Source: Gimesia benthica (lineage in GTDB: Bacteria > Planctomycetota > Planctomycetia > Planctomycetales > Planctomycetaceae). Taken from it: 64,000 bases of DNA. Below, one piece after another: positions 10,336 through 19,500 of this stretch (the stretch's first letter is position 1; every line of letters starts with the position of its first letter). A program made the position numbers and the translations under genes. The DNA is taken from assembly GCF_009720525.1 (NCBI RefSeq), contig NZ_CP043930.1, forward strand, positions 1,302,001 through 1,366,000. The letters run 5' to 3'. The notes under the pieces are model-generated. The model saw only the letters and a program-made list of their open reading frames with translations, had not been told where the DNA came from and searched no databases.

Positions 10336-10445
10336 TCCCCTACGATAGCCGGGAACGTTCTGGATCTCAAGCAGATTCCGCCCGCTTCCCTGGTAAAGGG
10401 ATGTCTCTGGCAATGGGTACAGACATCCCCGGGACAGATGACAAT

Positions 10446-10715
10446 CTAGTAACACACGCGAACCCAGGTCGTCACGGGAACGCGGACGGTTTTGTAACAG
10501 ACCTGCCTGACCCGATACGGTCTGCCAAAGTGGTCGTACCGTGTGACAAAATGCGTAAAACGTCGCTTCTGGAACTGGTAAGTCACTACCGGCTTCATCA
10601 CGCACCGCACCGGTGGTTGTGCGTAGGAACGGGCTTGGGCAACCTGCCCGGCTGAAAGCGGTACCAGGCAAGCAGTACAGAGTAAAGCGTTTTTGAGAAG
10701 TTTCATATTAAACAT
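10446..10715 (-). CDS. Small secreted basic protein, unknown function
   Basis: An 89-residue protein with a convincing signal peptide (MFNMKLLKNALLCTACLVPL, cleavage after QVAQA). The mature part is about 60 residues, rich in Arg, Val, Tyr and aromatic residues, ending YKTVRVPVTTWVRVCY. AGGAG sits nine bases upstream of the ATG. It precedes the sigma gene by 110 bp and may be co-transcribed. No known domain is recognised. Confidence 0.6.
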   Translation of the reverse strand: MFNMKLLKNALLCTACLVPLSAGQVAQARSYAQPPVRCVMKPVVTYQFQKRRFTHFVTRYDHFGRPYRVRQVCYKTVRVPVTTWVRVCY

Positions 10716-10777
10716 GACAATGGCTCCTGTTTACGTTGGTGGTTTTAAGATCGTGAGCTGAATGGTCTTTGCGGGAC

Positions 10778-10990
10778 TCAAACGAGGTTGCTGTACTTTT
10801 CCAGCAGTCTTTCGTCGACATCGACTCCCTGATGGATGATGTTGTCGTCCCAGTTCACGGTGTTTTCCAGCATCTGAATTTCGGATGGGTTGCAGTCTGC
10901 ATCCAGATGCAGATCACAAAGATCTTCCTGTGTTCCTGCTCCACTGACGACCATGGATACGTTCAATAAAAATGTGATGAGATTGGACAT
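10778..10990 (-). CDS. Small acidic protein, unknown function
   Basis: A 70-residue ORF with a strong ribosome-binding site (AAAAGGGGAAAACC before the ATG). The first ~18 residues (MSNLITFLLNVSMVVSGA) are hydrophobic. The rest is acidic with two or three cysteines (EDLCDLHLDADCNP). It may be the first gene of the small-protein/sigma/anti-sigma group. Function unknown. Confidence 0.5.
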   Translation of the reverse strand: MSNLITFLLNVSMVVSGAGTQEDLCDLHLDADCNPSEIQMLENTVNWDDNIIHQGVDVDERLLEKYSNLV

Positions 10991-11298
10991 GGTTTTCCCC
11001 TTTTAAAAATAAGATTGTTTCAGTTGGCTGCCAGACTCAGCATTGTTCCGGCTTTCAACAGGAGAACGGGCACGCGTCGATTTTCTTCCGCGTTTTTCCT
11101 CAAAAAAACAAAATGTTTCCCCAGCCCCTGAAAACAGGGGTTATTTCGATGCATCACAGGCAACAGGCGGATGAAATAAAGCCCCGCACTATAATCGTGC
11201 AGGCCCCCTGCCCTCAGTTCTCGATCCAGGTGGAGAATGAATGGAGGCAGAGCCCTCTGGCCGGCACTGGATGAATTCTTCAAAAAATGGAAAGACCC
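10991..11298. other. Intergenic region between divergent gene groups
   Basis: No convincing gene. An 87-codon frame on the minus strand (11020-11283) lacks a clear ribosome-binding site or recognisable motif. A small perfect hairpin, CCCCTG-AAAA-CAGGGG, lies at 11125-11140 and is followed on the plus strand by TTATTT. Promoters of the minus-strand small protein must lie here. Confidence 0.4.
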
Positions 11299-11328
11299 GG
11301 GAAGATTTTGAACGGAGAGTCGTTTACA
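11299..11328 (+). promoter_or_regulatory. ECF-type promoter, copy 1
   Basis: GGGAAGATTT, eight bases, then GAGTCGTTTACA. The GGGAA and GTC elements are 15 bases apart, the spacing of ECF-dependent -35/-10 boxes. The same 22 fixed bases with the same 8-base gap occur at 17962-17991. It lies 55 bp before the cytochrome-like gene at 11384. Confidence 0.6.
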
Positions 11329-11383
11329 TTGATAAATACCCGTTTTGAACTGTCACAACCTGAGAATTCAAGAGAGGTGAGGC

Positions 11384-13582
11384 ATGAGCCGCAGCCGGTC
11401 AAACCCGTGGAAATTACTGTCTCTATTTGCCATGTCTTTGTCCTGTTTAACGACAACGGTCAGGGCGCAGGAAGAAAACCTGTCAGCGGAAGTCAAACAG
11501 ATTTTCCGCACACGCTGCCTGGAATGTCACGGTGACACACGTCGGGAAGCAGATATCAATATTCTCGACCTGAGCACGTTTGTCGGCGCAGCAGGCTCCG
11601 TAGTACCGGGCAATGTCGATGAATCCGTGCTCTACGATTACATCGCTTCCGATGATGAAGACTTCCGCATGCCGGAAGCACCGCGGCCTCCGCTCAGTGC
11701 GAGAGAAATTGAAATCGTCCGCAAATGGATCGAAGCCAAAGCCCCTGCTTTTCCTGAAGATGTTGCCGTCCCTGCTCAAGCGAGTCAGGATCCCGCGTTT
11801 GCCAATACCATCGGCACCGAATTTGTCTTAACGCAGATCCTGAAATTCGTGGAGGCCACACCCCGTGCTGACCGTCCGTTTTTACGTTTCTTCAGCAGTA
11901 ACCACCTGTTGACCGCAGGTGCGACCGCAGATGAACTGCGCGAACAGCAATTTGCATTGACCAAAGCGCTAAACCACTTGTCCTGGCAGCCCGATATCGT
12001 CAAACCGTTTGTCGTCGATCCCGAAACAAACACCATCTTCGCCGTAGATATTCGCAAACTGGGCTGGCATGAATCGGTCGTGACGCCCGTTTCACCTCAC
12101 AAGCTGCCCGGCAACGCCAACGTCGACAAGTTCGACATGATCCTGCTCGAATACCCGTATGGCATCGCCTATGAAAACGCGGAAACATTCGAACAACTTC
12201 GGGAGGTCTACCTCAAGCCGGCCGGCCTGATCAGACCGGTACCCTATGTCCGCATTGACTGGTTGATCAGCGTCGCCACCCAATCGCCACTCTATGAAGA
12301 TCTTCTCGAACTGCCGCATGAATTGAATCAGCTCGAACAGATGATCGGCGTCGACAGTGAAGCAAACCTGCAGAACTTTATTGCCAGCCGGGCGGGCATG
12401 ACGCTCTCCGGTGTTTCACGCAACAATCGCATTGTCGAACGGCACCCATCCCGAGACGGTGCTTACTGGAAAAGCTTTGATTTCGAGACCAGCAAAGGTC
12501 TGCAGAACATGTTCGCCGACCCGCTCGATTTCCATTATGCCGGCGGCGAGATGATCTGGAACCTGCCCAACGGCCTGCAGGCCTATCTGGTCACCGACAA
12601 CGCAGGCAACCGCATCCTGGAAGCCCCCACTACAATCGTGACCGACAAATTTTCGGAAGACAAAGTCGTCCGCAACGGACTGGCTTGCATGCGTTGTCAT
12701 GACCGGGGAATGAAACGTTTCTCCGATAACATCCGCCCCGCTTTCCAGGCACTCCCTGGTAACTCAGGTCTGAATACACGAGACATTCTACGCCTCTACA
12801 TCCCCAAGCAGGAAATGGACCAGTTGCTCGACAAGGATGAAGCACGCTTCCAGTCCGCCATGCAGGAAGCGTTGGGAGGTAACGTGAAAAATGAGCCCCT
12901 AACCGCCACCACCCGTAAATTCATCGACGCCCCACTGACGCTTACCCAGGCCGCTGGCGAACTGGGCCTCAAGGAACCGGGGCAGCTGAATGCGGTATTC
13001 AAGCTTCCCCAGTTCACACAACTGGGACTGGCAGGATTATCCACCGGCGGTGTGATCCGCCGCGATACCTGGGAGGACTATTATGACCGTGTCGTCCGCC
13101 AGCTGGGTATCGGCACTCCCATTGCCGCCATCGATGGCTTGACCCGACCGGATCATTTAGCAGAAGGACTGGCCCGAAACCTGAAAGTGAGCACCAATCG
13201 GAAAAGCAATCTATTTTCGCCCGGCGATGAGATGGTGATCAGCATCAAAAATGAAACCGGCGTCGATCTGTTTATCGAACTGGTAGGCACCAGTGCCCGT
13301 GGTCGCAAAGTCGCTTTGACCAAACAGGTACTGCCCTTGAAAAATGGCAGCGTGTATCGTTTCCCGGAAACCGGTTCGATTAAGATTCAACCGCAACTGG
13401 GCACCGAATTCATTACCGTCTTTGCCAGCCCCCAACAATTCAGTCCCGGGGTTCTGCTGCGGGGGAAGAATGTTAACGATCGCTTCGTTCACGATTTCTA
13501 CAATTTCGCAGAAGACCAGCATCGGCTCAAAAATAACCCCAGCCAGCTGATTAAGAAAACTATCAGTATCGAAACCAGGTAA
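11384..13582 (+). CDS. Secreted planctomycete cytochrome-c-domain protein
   Basis: A 732-residue exported protein with GAGAGGTGAGG before the ATG and a signal peptide ending near TTTVRA (residue 28). A PSCyt1-like domain follows, with haem motif CLECH at 45-49 and the typical RMPEAPRPPLSAREIEIVRKW block. A second CxxCH, CMRCH, is at 435-439, so two haems c are likely. The C-terminal ~150 residues resemble a secreted beta-domain (NVNDRFVHDFYNF). It lacks the DUF1549/DUF1553 pair of PSD1 proteins. It is the first gene of the CHAT cluster, 93 bp ahead of the first CHAT gene, and has its own ECF-type promoter. A redox function at the cell surface is inferred from the haem motifs. Confidence 0.8.
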   Translation: MSRSRSNPWKLLSLFAMSLSCLTTTVRAQEENLSAEVKQIFRTRCLECHGDTRREADINILDLSTFVGAAGSVVPGNVDESVLYDYIASDDEDFRMPEAPRPPLSAREIEIVRKWIEAKAPAFPEDVAVPAQASQDPAFANTIGTEFVLTQILKFVEATPRADRPFLRFFSSNHLLTAGATADELREQQFALTKALNHLSWQPDIVKPFVVDPETNTIFAVDIRKLGWHESVVTPVSPHKLPGNANVDKFDMILLEYPYGIAYENAETFEQLREVYLKPAGLIRPVPYVRIDWLISVATQSPLYEDLLELPHELNQLEQMIGVDSEANLQNFIASRAGMTLSGVSRNNRIVERHPSRDGAYWKSFDFETSKGLQNMFADPLDFHYAGGEMIWNLPNGLQAYLVTDNAGNRILEAPTTIVTDKFSEDKVVRNGLACMRCHDRGMKRFSDNIRPAFQALPGNSGLNTRDILRLYIPKQEMDQLLDKDEARFQSAMQEALGGNVKNEPLTATTRKFIDAPLTLTQAAGELGLKEPGQLNAVFKLPQFTQLGLAGLSTGGVIRRDTWEDYYDRVVRQLGIGTPIAAIDGLTRPDHLAEGLARNLKVSTNRKSNLFSPGDEMVISIKNETGVDLFIELVGTSARGRKVALTKQVLPLKNGSVYRFPETGSIKIQPQLGTEFITVFASPQQFSPGVLLRGKNVNDRFVHDFYNFAEDQHRLKNNPSQLIKKTISIETR

Positions 13583-13675
13583 CAACTAAGCTTGAGGGTC
13601 CGTTGTTTTACATTGATCGCTCTCACAGTTTTCCCAGACATTTCGGTTTACACCAGAATAAAGTCAGGTGATCGA

Positions 13676-16600
13676 ATGAAATTGCTCTCGAGACTTATCT
13701 TCGGGCTTTTGATTGGAAAGCTGCTGCTCCAGTCTGCCTCAGCCGAACAGCTGGTGGTGATTACTAAACCCACCAGCCTCCGGGTGGAAAACCGAAACAT
13801 CGCTGCCCTGCAACCGGGACAGACAGTCTGGGCCTTCAAAACCGAGGGCAAATGGACCTGGGTCAAACATCCCGAGTTCAACGAAAAAGGCTGGATTCCC
13901 CTGGCCGATCATCAAACCCCGAAACAAACCGATCAGCAGAAACAACTCCTGAAAGAAGTAATTCAACAACTCAAGCAGATCGAGAACATCAAATCGACGA
14001 CCTACTCCACTGAAAGACATCAGGCCCAGCAGAAAGTCTGGCAGAACCTGCAGCAGGTCTACGGTTCGAATCACCCCGACACCGCAGCAGCTTTGGCGAA
14101 CTACGGGATTGAACTGGATAAAAAAGGCGAGTACCTCAAAAGCATCCGCATTCTGAAAGAGACATTACCCGTATTGGAACGCTGGAAAGGGGAAGACCAT
14201 CTCGATACGGTGCGCGCCCTGGAAATGCTCTCCGCGATTCAGTTCCGAGCTGCACAATACCGGGACGCGCGAACGACTCTGGAACGGGTCAGTAAACTTC
14301 GCGAACGCCACTTCCCCGAAGATATCAAAGGCAAGGCCACGGTTCTGGCCAACCTGGGAGTCATGTATGAACGCCAGGGGGATATCACCCAGGCACGCAT
14401 TCTGATCGAACGATCGGTTGAGCTGCGTACGAAAGCATTTGGTCCCTCACATAAAGACACGCTCTCAGGCAAACGACAACTGGCGGGGGTGTTGTATGTA
14501 CTGGAAGATGTTTCCAGAGCCCGGAAACTGTATGAAGAAATCATCCTCACGAATCGCAAAGCGGGCCGAGGAGAAAGTGCCGACAACATCGAAGTCCAAT
14601 ACGAGTTGATGTTGCTGTTACAACAGAGCGGGGAATGGGAACAGGCCCTCAAACTGAGTAAAGAACTCATGCCGCTGGTGCAGCGCAAGTTCAGCAAAGA
14701 TCACCCACTGTATATCAAAACCTCTTCCACCATCGCCCTCCTGACCGGCGATGACCAGACCTCGATTCAACTCACCCGGGAAGCATTAGCCGCATCCCAA
14801 CGCACCCAGGGATTACATCACCCCCAGACGTTAATGCTTCAGTATCAGCTGGCCTCTCAGGAATACAGGAATGGCAATCGGGAAGTCGCGGCGCGCAGCT
14901 TGCGGGAACTTCTTAAGATTTACAAGCAGCTGGGCCAGACTGCAGACAGAAAGAATTCGGATGACCGCGAGCTGGCCCAGGTCCTGGGCATGCTGGCGGT
15001 GGTGGAAGCGCATTCCGGAAACTGGAATGAGGCTGCAGACGCGTTCGATCGTCAACGCCGCATTTCAAAACGCTTCACCGACAAAGTGCTGCCCGGCTTG
15101 AGCCAGAAGGAGCAGCTCCGTTTTCTCACCGGCTATGATGCCTGGCAGTACCAACAGGCACTGGGCATCATGTGGGCGCAGCGTGATAACGAGTACCTGA
15201 TGGAAAAAAGCCTGGAAGCGATCCTCAACCGCAAAGCCCTGGTTCAGGAAACCCTCTCCAGTCATGAGCGTCTATTACGACAATTCAAAGGAGCCGCCCG
15301 CTCGGTTGCGGAAAACCTGTTTGCCATCCGACGCGAACTGGCGTCGCTGGCATTAAAATCTGATCTGAACGAACAGCAGAAACAGGCTCGGCTGGATGCG
15401 CTGAATCGCCAGGAACAGACACTGATCCAGCAACTGGGCCTGGCTGATGCGGAACTCAATCGAAGTGAGTGGGTCACCCTGGAACAGATTCGGGCGCAAC
15501 TGCCAACAGACTCCGTGCTGGTGGAATTTGTGCGCATCACTCCCTATACGATCAACGAAGATGGTGCTCATGCAGAGAAGCACCGCTACGCCGCCTGGAT
15601 CATTCCCCCCACTGGAAAGGGCCGCATCCAAACCATTGACCTGGGCTCTGCCTCAGAGATCGAAGCCACTTTACGGACGGGTCTGCAATCCATTCAGAAA
15701 GGGGCCGCTCAATCCCTGCAGACCGGCGAATCACAGGCGACCGCGGCGACACAAAAACTGCTGCAGGCCCTGTTCCAGCAGACACTGAAACCTCTGCTCC
15801 CGCATTTAACCAATGTGCAGCAGGTCATTCTGTCTCCGGACGCCTCGCTCTGGCTGGTTCCCTGGGCGGCCCTCCCCCTGGAGAAAGACCGTTTCGCCGT
15901 TGAACAGTTCGAATTTCGCTTTGTTGTCTCCGGACGGGAACTGCTGGCAGATCGTCAGGGCCCCGGTTCAGGCGTGACGGCCCCGGTCATCTTTGCCAAT
16001 CCGGATTACAATCTGTTCGGACTCAGTCAGACCGAGCAGCCAGAGTCCGGCTTACAGCTGGGACCGGTCAGTTTACTGCCCGGCACGGCCCAGGAAGCCT
16101 TGAGAATTGCGCCCCCCATCAGCAAATACACCCGTCCCCCGCGTCTGTTGACCGAAGCCCAGGCTACGGAGGCCGCTTTCAAATCGATCCGCAGCCCCGA
16201 AGTACTCGTCTTGAGCACGCATGGATTCTTCCTGCCCGATGAAGCCGCCGTCAGCCTGGAACAGAGAAAAGCACTCTACCACGCAGCCAGAATTTATAAT
16301 GCTGCTAACAAATCTTATAAGGCCAAGGAGTATCAGAAAGCCCTGGTCCCCGCCCAGTGGGCCTTTGAGATCTGTAACGAAATTCAGGGTCTCAATGGCA
16401 TTGCCACCTTCAACTCAGCCCGACTTTCAGGCCGGATTCTGAGGGCCCTGAAACGTTATGAAGAAGCGCGCCCCTACTATGAATTTCAGCTGGATTACAG
16501 ATTGTTGAATGACGGCTCAAGCACCAAAACCATGTACGCTTTCAAGAACCTGGCCAGCCTCTGCGGTTCCCTGAAAGATTACCAGGCGCAAACGAACGCT

Positions 16601-17758
16601 TATGAGCAGGCCTGGCGCATGGGAGCCCGGGTCCGGGGACCCAATGAGAAAGCCGTGCATACCATCCGCTCCCTGTTAATCAGCGCCGCCGAAAAATCAG
16701 CAGACTACGCCCTCGCCTGTGAAGCCCGAGAAGATCAGATCAAATACTACAAAGAGAAATACGGGGCCGAGCATGCCAACACCATCGTGGCGGAATTAAA
16801 GCTGGCCCAGTTACTGGAATCGAATCAACAGTTTAACGAAGCAGAAAAACGTTTTCGGGACAATCTGGCCCTGCGAATAAAAGTCTATGGGGCAGAATCC
16901 GAACGGACCGCCCTGGCCCATAGCCTGCTCGGTCAGTTTCTGGAACGCCGCGAACGCTATCAGGACGCGGCCACTGAGCTGAAACGTGCTGTTGAAATCC
17001 GGGAAAAAATCTCGCCGGAAAACAAAAAGCTGATGTTCGGTTCCTATTACCGCCTGTATCAGGTGTTCGATAAATTGAACGATCCCGAGCAGCGGGACCA
17101 TTATCAGAAGCAGATGGACGCCACCGGGCTCAAGCTCAAGAAGCCAAGTGGCAGCAAAAAAGAATCTGCTTCAGCAAAGCCATCCACACCGGAGAAAAAA
17201 GACACAACCGAACAGACAGAGCCCATCGATCCCGACCTGGCAGCCCTGCGGACAGCCGCCCTCAATCAGATGTCGCGCATGGTGCAGACCTATCCGACCA
17301 ATCAAGAGGGAGCTGTCAACCCCCTGCTCCGTTGCGGCCTGATGCTCGCCGGGTGCAACAACCGGCTGGAAGCACTCAGAAAACAGAAAGATGATGGCGT
17401 ATTGACCGGCCTGGAAATCATCAGCACCGACCTGCGTGGAACGCGTCTGGTCGTACTCAGTGCCTGCGAAACCGGCGTTGGTGAAATCCGTTCGGGGGAA
17501 GGTGTTGCAGGACTCCGACAGGCCTTCCAACTCGCGGGGGCAGAATCCGTCGTCGCATCACTCTGGAGCATCCCCGATCAGGAAACAGCCCTGTTGATGG
17601 AAGAATACTTTTCCAATCTCGCCCAGGGAATGAAAAAATCGACCGCACTCCGGCAGGCGCAACTCAAACGCATCCAGGCCCGCCGCGATCGGAATGGAGC
17701 CGCTCATCCATTCTTCTGGGCCGCGTTTACACATACAGGTAAAAACGAAAGTCGTTGA
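13676..17758 (+). CDS. Secreted SH3-TPR-CHAT protease with split CHAT domain
   Basis: A protein of 1360 residues started at 13676 (AGGTGA upstream, then signal peptide MKLLSRLIFGLLIGKLLLQS...SA). An SH3-like module (LQPGQTVWAFKTEGKWTWVK) is followed by tetratricopeptide repeats from about 110 to 560. A coiled region comes next, then the CHAT caspase-like domain. The catalytic His is in LSTHGFF (His849) and the Cys in LSACETG (Cys1264). They are 415 residues apart, against 71 in the paralogue at 21122. The extra ~340 residues are TPR-like (YNAANKSYKAKEYQKALVPA; YGAEHANTIVAELKLAQLLE), ending in a Lys/Ser/Glu-rich linker. The frame is intact. Function is probably a peptidase or protein-interaction scaffold outside the cytoplasm. 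Confidence 0.9.
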   Translation: MKLLSRLIFGLLIGKLLLQSASAEQLVVITKPTSLRVENRNIAALQPGQTVWAFKTEGKWTWVKHPEFNEKGWIPLADHQTPKQTDQQKQLLKEVIQQLKQIENIKSTTYSTERHQAQQKVWQNLQQVYGSNHPDTAAALANYGIELDKKGEYLKSIRILKETLPVLERWKGEDHLDTVRALEMLSAIQFRAAQYRDARTTLERVSKLRERHFPEDIKGKATVLANLGVMYERQGDITQARILIERSVELRTKAFGPSHKDTLSGKRQLAGVLYVLEDVSRARKLYEEIILTNRKAGRGESADNIEVQYELMLLLQQSGEWEQALKLSKELMPLVQRKFSKDHPLYIKTSSTIALLTGDDQTSIQLTREALAASQRTQGLHHPQTLMLQYQLASQEYRNGNREVAARSLRELLKIYKQLGQTADRKNSDDRELAQVLGMLAVVEAHSGNWNEAADAFDRQRRISKRFTDKVLPGLSQKEQLRFLTGYDAWQYQQALGIMWAQRDNEYLMEKSLEAILNRKALVQETLSSHERLLRQFKGAARSVAENLFAIRRELASLALKSDLNEQQKQARLDALNRQEQTLIQQLGLADAELNRSEWVTLEQIRAQLPTDSVLVEFVRITPYTINEDGAHAEKHRYAAWIIPPTGKGRIQTIDLGSASEIEATLRTGLQSIQKGAAQSLQTGESQATAATQKLLQALFQQTLKPLLPHLTNVQQVILSPDASLWLVPWAALPLEKDRFAVEQFEFRFVVSGRELLADRQGPGSGVTAPVIFANPDYNLFGLSQTEQPESGLQLGPVSLLPGTAQEALRIAPPISKYTRPPRLLTEAQATEAAFKSIRSPEVLVLSTHGFFLPDEAAVSLEQRKALYHAARIYNAANKSYKAKEYQKALVPAQWAFEICNEIQGLNGIATFNSARLSGRILRALKRYEEARPYYEFQLDYRLLNDGSSTKTMYAFKNLASLCGSLKDYQAQTNAYEQAWRMGARVRGPNEKAVHTIRSLLISAAEKSADYALACEAREDQIKYYKEKYGAEHANTIVAELKLAQLLESNQQFNEAEKRFRDNLALRIKVYGAESERTALAHSLLGQFLERRERYQDAATELKRAVEIREKISPENKKLMFGSYYRLYQVFDKLNDPEQRDHYQKQMDATGLKLKKPSGSKKESASAKPSTPEKKDTTEQTEPIDPDLAALRTAALNQMSRMVQTYPTNQEGAVNPLLRCGLMLAGCNNRLEALRKQKDDGVLTGLEIISTDLRGTRLVVLSACETGVGEIRSGEGVAGLRQAFQLAGAESVVASLWSIPDQETALLMEEYFSNLAQGMKKSTALRQAQLKRIQARRDRNGAAHPFFWAAFTHTGKNESR

Positions 17759-17961
17759 ACGTGAATCAGTCAGTCTGAACCACAACGAAAGTCCATCGAG
17801 GTCACAATTTCGATTGTGATCCACTCTAATTGTAATATTAAACAACAGACTTAACCTCTGTCTCATAAAGTACTTTCTGGCACCGACTCAATTCAGGGCC
17901 GGCTGCCTGAAACAACAGACTACAGACAGTGGACGCTGATTCCAAAAAATTCAGAAATGAC

Positions 17962-17991
17962 GGGAAGATTTACGATTCTGAGTCGTTTACA
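17962..17991 (+). promoter_or_regulatory. ECF-type promoter, copy 2
   Basis: GGGAAGATTT-N8-GAGTCGTTTACA, identical in its fixed bases and spacing to 11299-11328. Similarity extends upstream (both have an AAAAAAT run about 10-16 bases before GGG). It lies 60 bp before the gene at 18052. The rest of 17759-18051 shows no gene. Confidence 0.6.
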
Positions 17992-18051
17992 GTGTAGAAA
18001 GTGAACGACTCACTCTCATTCTTCAATGAACGCATAGGGAACTAACTTAGT

Positions 18052-19431
18052 ATGAATAACCAGGCCAGCATCATGAAAATGACATTCACACTCCTGATCG
18101 CGTTGATAACAACCACGGTCGTGCCGGGGATGAGCCAGGCCCAGACCATTCAACAGGGACTCCAGAAACAGATCCCCCAGGTCATCGACTATCTCAATCA
18201 GCGAAAACTCAAAACCATCGGAGTTCTGAAGTTCCGTGTCAAAAAACCGGGCGAGAAAATCACCGCCAGTGCGGGTGCCCTGAATTCGTTGCTGGCAGAC
18301 CGCCTGGAAGTCGGATTGATCCTGGCAAATCCCTTTGATGAAGCTCGCCAGCTCAACATCATCAAAGATGCGAGCGCACAAGCCGCTGAACTCAAAGACG
18401 CTGATCATTTAACGGAAGCAGGGCGTAAAGCATTTTTTGGACCTGAATTCAAACTGGCATGGGGCAAAGAAAAAAAGGCAGCCGATGCCTTTCTGACAGG
18501 AATCGTTTTGGTGCATGATGATAATCAGCGTGCTTCGGTCGGCATTCTCTGTTTTGATAAAGCAAACGGCAAATTAGAGCGGGCCTGCGAAGTCTTTGAT
18601 GTCGACCTGGATGCCGAGTCAATCGGAGGCATCGGAGAAAGCTTCTTCCTGCGAGGCGCCTTTGACGGCGGTTCGACACAGCTGTCCTTCAACGACCAGC
18701 AGAAACAGAAACAACAGCAGATCCTGAACACAGCCGCCCGCGTGAAAAAGCAGCAGGACACATTCCCGCTAATGGACGCAGCGGCCCCCGTAAAACTTGA
18801 AATCTTTTATGACGGCCGGAAGGTACCCGTCACAATGAAAGACGGTCAGGCGTTTGTTGCTGAACCGGAAGAGGGCCAGAAAGTCGAAATGGCACTGATT
18901 CGTAACAGCTCCGCCAAAGGGCGTCTGGGGATCGTGCTCAAAGTCAACGGCGAAAACACACTGTACCGTCAGGTCAAGCGGGACCTCGACTGCAACAAAT
19001 GGATTCTCTCCCCCGATCACACACGAACCGTGGTCAAGGGGTATCAGATGGAAGATGACAACACCGCTGAGCAGTTTCAGGTTCTTTCGGAAGCAGAATC
19101 GGCCAGACGTGCCATGGACTACGGACGGCACACCGGCCAGATCCAGATGACCGTCTTTCAGGAACTCCAGCAAGCCAAACCCCAACCCACAATTCTGAAC
19201 GAAGATGAACAGGACCTGGTTGCCATGCTGCGAGGAGTTCAGCCTAAAGAGCAACCTGCAAATCTGGGAGCCTTGAAGTCTCAGATTCGTCTGGCCGGAA
19301 AAAAACAACCGGAAACTCGCGGTGGGTTGATCGTGCAGGGCGCACAAACGGATAACAAAGTCAAAACAGTGAAGTTCCAGGCTGATCCCACGCCCATCAT
19401 GTCGGTCACGATCACCTATTATCGCCCCTGA
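18052..19431 (+). CDS. Secreted protein of unknown function in CHAT cluster
   Basis: A 459-residue exported protein with a signal peptide ending near VPGMSQA. The next region (VIDYLNQRKLKTIGVLKFRV, then NSLLADRLEVGLILANPFDE) resembles the nucleoside-like start of CsgG/FlgO-type or TolB-N-like periplasmic domains ('new gene product level' family not certain). The middle part (PVKLEIFYDGRKVPVTMKDG, KVEMALIRNSSAKGRLGIVL) looks like a DUF4384-type beta domain, often found with caspase-like proteins. It sits between the two TPR/CHAT genes and has its own ECF-type promoter. It may be a surface receptor or partner of the CHAT proteins; this is inference from position only. Confidence 0.6.
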   Translation: MNNQASIMKMTFTLLIALITTTVVPGMSQAQTIQQGLQKQIPQVIDYLNQRKLKTIGVLKFRVKKPGEKITASAGALNSLLADRLEVGLILANPFDEARQLNIIKDASAQAAELKDADHLTEAGRKAFFGPEFKLAWGKEKKAADAFLTGIVLVHDDNQRASVGILCFDKANGKLERACEVFDVDLDAESIGGIGESFFLRGAFDGGSTQLSFNDQQKQKQQQILNTAARVKKQQDTFPLMDAAAPVKLEIFYDGRKVPVTMKDGQAFVAEPEEGQKVEMALIRNSSAKGRLGIVLKVNGENTLYRQVKRDLDCNKWILSPDHTRTVVKGYQMEDDNTAEQFQVLSEAESARRAMDYGRHTGQIQMTVFQELQQAKPQPTILNEDEQDLVAMLRGVQPKEQPANLGALKSQIRLAGKKQPETRGGLIVQGAQTDNKVKTVKFQADPTPIMSVTITYYRP

Positions 19432-19500
19432 ATGAGATGCTGCGGAGTCATCTCACCAAGTTCGTCTCCTGAAAACACACTCTCAGAATGCGAGGTTATC

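Noticed and set aside
10336..10671. 112-codon upstream extension of the ECF sigma gene
   Set aside because: Overlaps the small secreted protein gene in another frame and has no sigma similarity; ATG 10335 has AGGGGA.
11020..11283. 87-codon minus-strand frame
   Set aside because: No ribosome-binding site, no signal or domain; left as intergenic.
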